Below, piece by piece: positions 9,124-13,846 of a stretch of DNA of 13,846 nt. The notes below the pieces were generated by a model. It saw nothing but the letters and a program-made list of their open reading frames with translations, was not told the origin of the DNA and made no database searches. Location of the stretch: positions 1-13,846 of the forward strand of contig JAFTQI010000009.1 of NCBI GenBank assembly GCA_017462825.1, in the 5' to 3' direction. This DNA comes from Clostridia bacterium (GTDB taxonomy: Bacteria > Bacillota_A > Clostridia > Christensenellales > Borkfalkiaceae). The translations under genes were made by a program, and so were the position numbers. Numbering within the stretch: position 1 is the stretch's first letter; every line of letters starts with the position of its first letter.

Positions 9124-10101
9124 TTACTTCGTTTCCTTTATAAGCAACGCAATTACGTCGTCTACCGTCAAACGGTCGTTCACTGCGTTATAGTTGATTT
9201 TAATTCTGTGTCTTAAAACGGGTTTCGCAAGCGCGTCAATATCGTCATACGAAACGTTGTAATTTCCGTTGATGAGCGCGCGGACTTTCGCGCAAGTGAT
9301 AAGCGCCTGCGCCGCGCGGGGAGAAGCGCCGTATTTCACGTATTTCTTCGCCGTAGAACAAGCGCCGTCAAGCTCGGGGTGCGTGTTCGTGACAAGCTTC
9401 ATTGCATAGTGCAAAATTTCGTCCATAACGGGTACGGTCGAAGCGAGCGCGCGCATTTCGAGAATCGTCTCGCCGTCTACCACCGCTTCCGCCGTTTCCG
9501 CCATCGTCTTTTGGGTCATGGTAACGATGTCCGCAAGTTCGTCAAGCTTGGGGAACTCCATAATAAGCTTGAACATGAAACGGTCCATTTGCGCTTCGGG
9601 CAAGGGATACGTACCGTCTTGCTCGATCGGGTTTTCCGTCGCAAGCACGAAGAACGGTTCTTCCAGCTTGTACGTATTATTCGCTACCGTCACTTTATGC
9701 TCTTGCATTACTTCGAGCATTGCGGACTGTGTTTTCGGCGTCGCACGGTTGATTTCGTCCGCGAGCACGAGATTTGCGAAAATCGGACCTTTGCGGAACA
9801 CGGTATTGAGCTTGCCGTTATCGTCCTTTTCAACGACGTTCGTACCCGTAACGTCCGAGGGCATTAAGTCGGGCGTGAACTGGATACGGGAGAAAGGCAA
9901 GGACAAGGTTTGTCCAAGGGTACGTACCAAACGGGTCTTACCGACGCCGGGTACGCCTTCGAGCAATACGTTGCCGCCCGCAACAATCGCAATGATTACG
10001 TTGTCGATGACTTCTTGCTGACCAACAACGTCCTTACGGACTTCTTGCTTGATTCTCGCAATCGCTTCACTGAACTTTTGTACTTTTTCTACGTTTTCCA
10101 T
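9124..10101 (-). CDS. MoxR-family AAA+ ATPase
   Basis: Encodes 325 residues, typical for MoxR proteins. Walker A is GVPGVGKT (49-56), Walker B LVLADE (111-116) followed by INRATPKTQSAMLE, sensor 1 is in ATENPIEQDGTYPLPEAQMDRF (Asn157), the DRF arginine is Arg174, and sensor 2 is GASPRAAQAL (Arg261). All catalytic motifs are present, so it should be an active cytosolic ATPase. Members of this family form ring-shaped chaperones that remodel partner proteins, often through VWA-domain proteins encoded next door, exactly as here (DUF58, BatA-like, double VWA). A purine-rich GGAAAGGAAA lies about 9 nt upstream of the ATG. The 49-nt gap to the preceding gene holds no clear terminator or promoter, so it is probably co-transcribed from 11691-11719. 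Confidence 0.95.
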   Translation of the reverse strand: MENVEKVQKFSEAIARIKQEVRKDVVGQQEVIDNVIIAIVAGGNVLLEGVPGVGKTRLVRTLGQTLSLPFSRIQFTPDLMPSDVTGTNVVEKDDNGKLNTVFRKGPIFANLVLADEINRATPKTQSAMLEVMQEHKVTVANNTYKLEEPFFVLATENPIEQDGTYPLPEAQMDRFMFKLIMEFPKLDELADIVTMTQKTMAETAEAVVDGETILEMRALASTVPVMDEILHYAMKLVTNTHPELDGACSTAKKYVKYGASPRAAQALITCAKVRALINGNYNVSYDDIDALAKPVLRHRIKINYNAVNDRLTVDDVIALLIKETK

Positions 10102-10150
10102 ATGATTAGGTTTCCTTTCCTGATTATTTTTCTTTTTTAAGTTTTCCCGC

Positions 10151-11599
10151 TTATTGATTCGTCTTGTTCAACTCGTTGAGATACGCGTCGATCAAATCGA
10201 TAAGCTCTTGAGAGAGCTCCCCTTTGTTCACCGCAATAATCGCGCTGTACTTATCCAGTACGTCGCCGTATACTACGTGGTTGCCGAGTACGCCGTCCTT
10301 TTCATAAGTAGGGTCGTAAATTTGCTCGTTACTGCCGTATAAGGTATCGCCCGTACCCATACCGCCGTCGTCACCCTCGTTATTTTCCTTATCGTCTTCG
10401 TCGGGTGGAATATTTTCCAGCTTCGCAGATGCGTCGCTATTCAGCGAACCCACTTCCGCGTCCGTGATTCCGAAAATCGTTTTCAAACGCTCGATTACGT
10501 AATCGCGCATTTCCGCGTTAATTTTTTGCGCTTCGAGCGAAAGCCCTATCGCTTGATTGTTGTCCGTAAACAGCATTTCCAGCTCGTAGAGCTTCTTTTC
10601 ATCATCCCAACCGTCACAGCTTGCCGCGAAGCTTTCCAACGCCGTCGTAAACGCATAAATCCTTTGATACAGTTCGTCGGTCGCCGCCACGCCGCTATTT
10701 ACCATAGTGCCACGAATGCCTTGACTCAAGTTCTTTACGTCCGCGGACAAATACTCCGATTTCTCAAGCGCCGTACGGATCTTCGTCATATATTTCGACA
10801 TCTCTAACGGATCGCCGGACACAAGCCCAATGGAAAAACTTTGCGCGATCGGAATCAAACTCTTATTGATACTTTCCGCAAACTCGCGATAGTTGTTCAC
10901 GTCCTCTACCGCATTGTCGATATTTTTAATGGTATGTACGACCAACTCGCGCATCAACGCGTCTTTGTCCGTGAGTTTCAAATCCGCAAGCAAGCTTTCG
11001 AGTTCCGCCAAAACGGGCGTTTTCGCCGCCGGTTGCATATCCGAATCCTTGACTTCTTCAATCAAGTTCTCAAGCGCAATCAAATCCCATTCACGGTCGT
11101 TTTCGTTGTATTCCAGCTCAGGCGGTTCGGCAGCGGGTTTCACCGTCTTTTCGGGAATGATTGCCGCCGTTATGATAGAAGCGCAAGCCAACGCGCCAAC
11201 CACCCCATAGACCCACAACCGTTTGGGCTTAAAAGCCGATTTCGGCGTCGCCGCAAGCCTGCTTTCAGTATCTTGCCGCTGTAAAAGGACCATTTCGCCG
11301 CTCTCTTGCGCAAACTCGCGCATGGTCTGCGTTTTTTCCTGCAAGCCCGCGCGCTTATCCAAGCGCTTTGCGATTCGTTTATCGCTTGGACGTAAAATCA
11401 AATATCCAAGCGCGCTCGCCGCGATTGACGCCCCCGCGAACAGCAACAAATAGAGAAGAATGTTCCACTCAGCCGCCGCGCGCTTTTGCACGATCCACGT
11501 TGCCGCCGTCGCTATCAAGCCGACGGATACGCCGAGCGCCACTCCTTTTAGCAATGCTTCAATATGAAATTTTCTTCGAAACTTTTTAAAATTTTCCAT
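10151..11599 (-). CDS. Three-pass membrane protein with helical outer domain, first gene of the MoxR operon
   Basis: Encodes 482 residues from ATG 11597-11599, with GTGGAG a few nt upstream. Membrane helices are seen at about 15-37, 45-68 and 129-148. The loop between helices 2 and 3 carries KRIAKRLDKRAGLQEKTQTM, which resembles the 'RLDRRLGL' segment of DUF4175-type proteins that accompany MoxR operons (weak recognition). After helix 3 comes a long, mostly helical charged domain (about 165-400), probably coiled coil and on the outer face. Then there is an acidic Gly/Asp/Glu-rich linker (DEDDKENNEGDDGG) and a C-terminal block beginning LYGSNEQIYDPTYEKDG. The open frame can be extended to a TTG at 11719, but that TTG is part of the -35 promoter element, so it cannot be the start. 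As first gene of the operon it is probably a dedicated membrane component of the MoxR/VWA complex; that role is inference. Confidence 0.85.
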   Translation of the reverse strand: MENFKKFRRKFHIEALLKGVALGVSVGLIATAATWIVQKRAAAEWNILLYLLLFAGASIAASALGYLILRPSDKRIAKRLDKRAGLQEKTQTMREFAQESGEMVLLQRQDTESRLAATPKSAFKPKRLWVYGVVGALACASIITAAIIPEKTVKPAAEPPELEYNENDREWDLIALENLIEEVKDSDMQPAAKTPVLAELESLLADLKLTDKDALMRELVVHTIKNIDNAVEDVNNYREFAESINKSLIPIAQSFSIGLVSGDPLEMSKYMTKIRTALEKSEYLSADVKNLSQGIRGTMVNSGVAATDELYQRIYAFTTALESFAASCDGWDDEKKLYELEMLFTDNNQAIGLSLEAQKINAEMRDYVIERLKTIFGITDAEVGSLNSDASAKLENIPPDEDDKENNEGDDGGMGTGDTLYGSNEQIYDPTYEKDGVLGNHVVYGDVLDKYSAIIAVNKGELSQELIDLIDAYLNELNKTNQ

Positions 11600-11690
11600 A
11601 AAACTCCACTTGGTTTTTTCTCTCGCAATTTCACGAAAAAAACACTCGTTTTTTGCTACCTTATTATATAATAATAAAAATATTTTTTTT

Positions 11691-11719
11691 ATTTTATCAT
11701 TTTCTATCGATAAAGTCAA
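11691..11719 (-). promoter_or_regulatory. SigA-type promoter of the MoxR/VWA operon
   Basis: On the minus strand: -35 TTGACT (11714-11719), a 17-nt spacer, and -10 TAAAAT (11691-11696) preceded by TG one base away, an extended -10. Transcription should start near 11684, giving an AT-rich leader of about 85 nt before the ATG at 11599. A second TATAAT-like run in the leader (near 11664-11672) has no matching -35. Confidence 0.8.
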
Positions 11720-11842
11720 TGTAAAATGCGGCTAAAATGAATTTTTTTGGGCGTTTTTTCGTAAACACATTGACAAATTTTTGCTTATTTTTAGATTTTT
11801 ATTTCCAAAAATGCTGAACTTTTATAAAAATGGGCATACCGT

Positions 11843-11880
11843 GTACGCGTTGAACAAAAAACTCAACAAAAAACGCGTAC
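11843..11880. repeat. 9-bp perfect inverted repeat GTACGCGTT / AACGCGTAC
   Basis: Arms at 11843-11851 and 11872-11880 with a 20-nt A-rich loop that itself has a TTGA/TCAA pairing. The right-hand arm is also used by the adjacent terminator stem (11872-11879 with 11892-11899), so the two hairpins exclude each other. It has the same layout as elements at 12660-12697 and 12734-12758. Confidence 0.6.
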
Positions 11881-11899
11881 CCTATTCCGAATACGCGTT
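11868..11899 (-). terminator. Likely intrinsic terminator of the TRIC gene
   Basis: On the minus strand, 22 nt after the TAA, AACGCGTA (11892-11899) pairs with TACGCGTT (11872-11879) around a 12-nt loop, and the 3' arm runs into a stretch of T (11868-11873). The stem is 8 bp and only half GC, so strength is moderate. Confidence 0.6.
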
Positions 11900-11920
11900 A
11901 GCAAAAATAAAATTGAATTC

Positions 11921-12574
11921 TTAAAATTTGTGGTTTTCGTCCAAATGCACTTTGGGAAGACTCCATCTAAAATGGGCTGCAAGCATACGGATTACCACAA
12001 TCAAAATCCCTGCAATCAACGAGGGTATCCACGCGCGCGCCACGTGGCAACGGATTACATAATACATCGCCGCGCCGCCGATGGAAGCCAGCGCATAGAC
12101 GTGTTTTTTGAAGATATAGGGCGTTGTACTTGTCAAAACGTCGCGGAAAATTCCTCCCCCTACACCCGTAAGCATACCGAGCGCAATGGACAAAAAAGCG
12201 TTCTCGGAAAATCCTTTTACAAACGCGACTTCCGTTCCCATTACTGTAAACGCCGCCAAACCGACCGCGTCGAAAAAGGTATTTACATAGTCCACTTTTT
12301 TTTGGATTTCGTCAAATTCCTTTCTCTTGATATACGCCAACAAAAACACCAACGCCGAAGCGCCAAGCGCAACGAATAAAATGTATGCGCGGCTAAAAAT
12401 GACAGGCGGCGTCGCGCCGATGAGTAAATCGCGGACAATTCCACCCCCTACGGCGGTAATGCATCCGATAAAGAGCACGCCGAAAAGATCGAGTTTTGCT
12501 TTAATCGCGACAAACGCGCCCGAAACCGCAAAGGCAATCGTACCGACGATTTCCAAAATCTTCAAAATAATCAT
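11921..12574 (-). CDS. TRIC / UPF0126 family membrane channel protein
   Basis: Encodes 217 residues, close to the family's usual 200-210. It is almost entirely hydrophobic with about seven membrane helices and an internal duplication: the first half carries AVGGGIVRDLLIG (41-53) and the second GVGGGIFRDVLT (137-148). These paired GGGxxRD motifs are diagnostic of the bacterial trimeric intracellular cation channel family (UPF0126, including E. coli YadS and YicG). Studied members conduct potassium or sodium ions, and some have been reported to move glycine; which applies here cannot be decided. The start ATG has GAGG 9 nt upstream. It is a single-gene unit with its own promoter (12620-12648) and terminator (11868-11899). 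The C-terminal tail (SLPKVHLDENHKF) is polar. Confidence 0.93.
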   Translation of the reverse strand: MIILKILEIVGTIAFAVSGAFVAIKAKLDLFGVLFIGCITAVGGGIVRDLLIGATPPVIFSRAYILFVALGASALVFLLAYIKRKEFDEIQKKVDYVNTFFDAVGLAAFTVMGTEVAFVKGFSENAFLSIALGMLTGVGGGIFRDVLTSTTPYIFKKHVYALASIGGAAMYYVIRCHVARAWIPSLIAGILIVVIRMLAAHFRWSLPKVHLDENHKF

Positions 12575-12619
12575 TCCGTTTTTCCTCGTGAATTTCTTTC
12601 GTTTTATATTTATGCGCGT

Positions 12620-12648
12620 ATTATATCATAGGTGCATAAAAAAGTCAC
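12620..12648 (-). promoter_or_regulatory. Promoter of the TRIC gene
   Basis: On the minus strand: -35 GTGACT (12643-12648), a 17-nt spacer, and a perfect extended -10 TGATATAAT with TATAAT at 12620-12625. The start site should be near 12613, leaving a leader of about 40 nt. The weak -35 is offset by the consensus extended -10. Confidence 0.75.
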
Positions 12649-12659
12649 GCGCTTTCTAA

Positions 12660-12697
12660 GCGTTTTCAATGAAGAAAACCCTCTTTAAAAAACGCGT
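12660..12697. repeat. Inverted repeats upstream of the TRIC promoter
   Basis: GCGTTTT (12660-12666) pairs with AAAACGC (12689-12695). Overlapping it is a perfect 6-bp stem GTTTTC (12662-12667) / GAAAAC (12674-12679). It lies 11 nt upstream of the -35 box, so it could be an operator, or a relic of the repeat seen at 11843-11880 and 12734-12758. Function not shown. Confidence 0.4.
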
Positions 12698-12747
12698 ATT
12701 TCCTTTATTTCATTCAATGACTGCCCTACAGGGACGCGTTGAAACAC

Positions 12748-12774
12748 AAAAAAACGCGAGAGGAAGGTCTCGCG
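12748..12774 (-). terminator. Intrinsic terminator of the SecB-like gene
   Basis: On the minus strand, CGCGAGA (5' arm, written TCTCGCG on plus at 12768-12774) pairs with TCTCGCG (12755-12761) around a 6-nt loop and is followed by seven T (12748-12754). It begins 15 nt after the stop codon. The plus strand also has a T-rich run after the stem, so it could work in both directions. Confidence 0.88.
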
Positions 12775-12789
12775 CTTTTTCTTTTTAAA

Positions 12790-13230
12790 TTAGTTCTTCA
12801 ATGCGTCGGGCACGTTGAAGCTCGTTTCCCCTCTATCTTCGGGGAACATCGTACCAGCGGGGATTACGGGGAGGATCATCGGGTTGATGAATGCGTTTGC
12901 GGTAAGAGAGGAAACCGCAGCGCGAAGGTAAGGATACACGATTTCCGTCGTGCTGATCGCAAGGATTTGCTTATCTTCATCCGTATTCACGTCTTCCGCT
13001 TCAAACACGCCCACAAGACGCGCTTTCAAGTTGAAAGGCTTAGGGGATTCTTCCGTGGATTCCACTTTGACTTCCAAGGTAACAAACCAAATTTTGTCGT
13101 TTTCCTGTACGCGTCTAATCGTACGGGAGAATTGGGGCTTGATTTCGAATTTCGTATCTTTATCAACTTTGATACGATTCATCGAATAGGTGAGTTCTTC
13201 TGCGGTAATGCCGCGGAGTGCGTATTTCAT
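12790..13230 (-). CDS. SecB-like protein-export chaperone
   Basis: Encodes 146 residues, the usual SecB length (E. coli SecB is about 155). It is soluble with no signal sequence. Recognisable SecB features run through the second half: RLVGVFEAED (71-80), then TTEIVYPYLRAAVSSLTANAF (about 94-114; compare the PEILFPYAR... region of E. coli SecB), then a Pro/Leu segment PMILPVIP. The N-terminal half is a beta-rich region with YSMNRIKVDKDTKFEIKP and RRVQENDKIWFVTLEVKV. SecB tetramers hold secretory proteins unfolded for SecA. Classical SecB is mainly proteobacterial, while SecB-like proteins are scattered elsewhere, some controlling toxin-antitoxin systems. No toxin or antitoxin gene is adjacent here, which favours a stand-alone chaperone. 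It has a near-consensus promoter, a GAGG ribosome binding site about 10 nt upstream, and its own terminator. Identification is by motif and length only. Confidence 0.8.
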   Translation of the reverse strand: MKYALRGITAEELTYSMNRIKVDKDTKFEIKPQFSRTIRRVQENDKIWFVTLEVKVESTEESPKPFNLKARLVGVFEAEDVNTDEDKQILAISTTEIVYPYLRAAVSSLTANAFINPMILPVIPAGTMFPEDRGETSFNVPDALKN

Positions 13231-13268
13231 AATTTATATACCTCTATATTTATTTTTCGCTTTTTGAT

Positions 13269-13297
13269 ATTGTAGCATTCTTTCGACGGTTTGTCAA
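13269..13297 (-). promoter_or_regulatory. Strong promoter of the SecB-like gene
   Basis: On the minus strand: consensus -35 TTGACA (13292-13297), a 17-nt spacer, and TGC-TACAAT, an extended -10 with the hexamer at 13269-13274. The start site is near 13262 with a leader of about 30 nt. This is the closest match to consensus in the window and suggests high, constitutive expression. Confidence 0.88.
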
Positions 13298-13435
13298 GGC
13301 GAAAGAAGCTATTAGTTTTTTATAAACAAATTTTGAGTATTATAAACAATTTTTTCTTGCTTTTTAGAAAAAAATATACTGGAAAAATATTTTTTAAAAA
13401 TTTTTATTTTTTTTTGAAAAATTGATAAAAAACGC

Positions 13436-13464
13436 TTGCCTTTCTTATTTTTATATGGTATTAT
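13436..13464 (+). promoter_or_regulatory. Promoter of the tRNA operon
   Basis: -35 TTGCCT (13436-13441), a 17-nt spacer, and TGG-TATTAT, an extended -10 with the hexamer at 13459-13464. The start site near 13471 lies only 9 nt before the first tRNA. Just upstream, 13365-13430 is a dense run of A and T tracts of the kind that acts as an UP element at stable-RNA promoters. Confidence 0.8.
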
Positions 13465-13479
13465 TATAAAGCTTTCGAC

Positions 13480-13555
13480 GGAAGCTTAGCTCAGCTGGGA
13501 GAGCATCTGCCTTACAAGCAGAGGGTCACAGGTTCGATCCCTGTAGCTTCCACCA
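13480..13555 (+). tRNA. tRNA-Val (anticodon TAC)
   Basis: A complete cloverleaf: acceptor GGAAGCT/AGCTTCC, D stem GCTC/GAGC, anticodon stem TCTGC/GCAGA with loop CTTACAA (anticodon TAC, reads GUA and other Val codons), variable GGGTC, T stem ACAGG/CCTGT with loop TTCGATC, discriminator A and encoded CCA. All stems pair fully. Confidence 0.97.
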
Positions 13556-13562
13556 ACAAAAG

Positions 13563-13668
13563 ACAGTGCGGATAAGTATGCGGGAATAGCTCAGTGGTAG
13601 AGCGTCACCTTGCCAAGGTGAATGTCGCGGGTTCGAATCTCGTTTCCCGCTCCAAATATCCGTACTGT
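13563..13668 (+). repeat. Inverted repeat enclosing tRNA-Gly
   Basis: ACAGTGCGGATA (13563-13574) pairs with TATCCGTACTGT (13657-13668) in 12 bp with one G-U. Pairing of 13558-13562 with 13669-13673 can extend it to about 17 bp. The mature tRNA sits as the terminal domain of this stalk, with five unpaired nt on one side and two on the other. The 3' arm is followed directly by a T-run. Confidence 0.7.
13580..13654 (+). tRNA. tRNA-Gly (anticodon GCC)
   Basis: A complete cloverleaf: acceptor GCGGGAA/TTCCCGC, D stem GCTC/GAGC, anticodon stem TCACC/GGTGA with loop TTGCCAA (anticodon GCC), T stem GCGGG/CTCGT with two G-U pairs, loop TTCGAAT, discriminator T and encoded CCA. Confidence 0.97.
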
Positions 13669-13703
13669 TTTTTTATTATTATTTTGCCGACGGGGCAAGA
13701 GAT

Positions 13704-13778
13704 GGCGCTATAGCCAAGTGGTAAGGCCAAGGTCTGCAAAACCTTTATCCCCCGGTTCAAATCCGGGTGGCGCCTCCA
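13704..13778 (+). tRNA. tRNA-Cys (anticodon GCA)
   Basis: A complete cloverleaf: acceptor GGCGCTA/TGGCGCC (one G-U), short D stem GCC/GGC, anticodon stem AAGGT/ACCTT with loop CTGCAAA (anticodon GCA), T stem CCCGG/CCGGG with loop TTCAAAT, discriminator T (U73, the identity base for Cys tRNA) and encoded CCA. The spacer before it contains a small hairpin TTGCC/GGCAA (13684-13698). Confidence 0.97.
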
Positions 13779-13782
13779 AAAA

Positions 13783-13812
13783 CCTCTGCACCAAACGGTG
13801 CAGAGGCTTTTT
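13783..13812 (+). terminator. Intrinsic terminator of the tRNA operon
   Basis: A perfect 10-bp stem CCTCTGCACC (13783-13792) / GGTGCAGAGG (13797-13806) with loop AAAC, followed by C and five T. It starts 4 nt after the CCA of tRNA-Cys, so transcription should end here. After it, 13813-13846 is AT-rich with no feature. Confidence 0.95.
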
Positions 13813-13846
13813 CCAAAGTTTTTGGAATATTTAATAAAAATTTAAC

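Larger units (their letters stand above)
11600..11920. other. Noncoding 321-bp region: operon leader, promoter, terminator
   Basis: No gene is seen here. From right to left it holds the terminator hairpins of the TRIC gene (11843-11899), about 120 bp of very AT-rich DNA, the operon promoter (11691-11719) and the untranslated leader (11600-11684). No riboswitch or T-box core was recognised in the leader. Confidence 0.7.

Noticed and set aside
11600..11719. Upstream extension of the first operon gene to TTG 11719
   Set aside because: The TTG is part of the -35 hexamer and the extension would run through the -10 and the start site; its 40 codons are low-complexity AT-rich.
11770..11798. Plus-strand TTGACA followed by TAGATT as a promoter
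   Set aside because: The -10 is poor, the spacing is 16 nt, and no gene or RNA follows on that strand; likely chance in AT-rich DNA.
12790..13230. SecB-like gene as part of a toxin-antitoxin-chaperone module
   Set aside because: No toxin or antitoxin gene lies next to it; its neighbours are a tRNA operon and a TRIC channel gene, each with its own promoter.
13622..13834. Plus-strand 70-codon open frame
   Set aside because: It runs through tRNA-Gly, tRNA-Cys and the terminator, so it is not a protein gene.

Overview
The window looks like chromosome from a low-to-mid GC Gram-positive bacterium, most likely a Clostridia-type Firmicute. Support: strong SigA-type promoters with extended -10 elements, AGGAGG-like ribosome binding sites, AT-rich intergenic DNA, lipoproteins with classical lipoboxes, and tRNA genes that encode their own CCA ends. 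This taxonomic call is inference; there is no rRNA or other marker to settle it.

Positions 1-11719 hold one long minus-strand operon. It starts at a clear promoter (11691-11719). In transcription order it encodes a three-pass membrane protein with a large helical outer domain (10151-11599), a MoxR-family AAA+ ATPase (9124-10101), a DUF58 protein with a degenerate VWA fold (8230-9114), a BatA-type membrane VWA protein (6392-8233), a second membrane protein with two VWA domains around a GATase-like domain (3664-6414), and a 606-residue lipoprotein with a cysteine cluster (1840-3660). A second lipoprotein with tandem His/Cys repeats and Ig-like domains (1-1757) follows on the same strand and runs off the window. 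Genes in the core are coupled by 4-nt and 23-nt overlaps or by gaps of 3-9 nt. The set reads as a MoxR/VWA chaperone system: the cytosolic ATPase and DUF58 adaptor act on membrane VWA proteins, and the first membrane protein and the lipoproteins are candidate outer-face partners or clients.

Positions 11600-13300 hold two independent minus-strand genes, each with its own promoter and terminator: a TRIC/UPF0126 membrane channel protein (11921-12574) and a SecB-like export chaperone (12790-13230). The intergenic DNA here carries three related inverted repeats with the pattern CGCGTTTTTT...AACGCG.

Positions 13436-13812 are a plus-strand tRNA operon, Val(TAC)-Gly(GCC)-Cys(GCA), with a strong promoter, an AT-rich upstream tract and a near-perfect intrinsic terminator. 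The Gly tRNA is enclosed by a long inverted repeat. No mobile element, CRISPR array or phage gene was seen.
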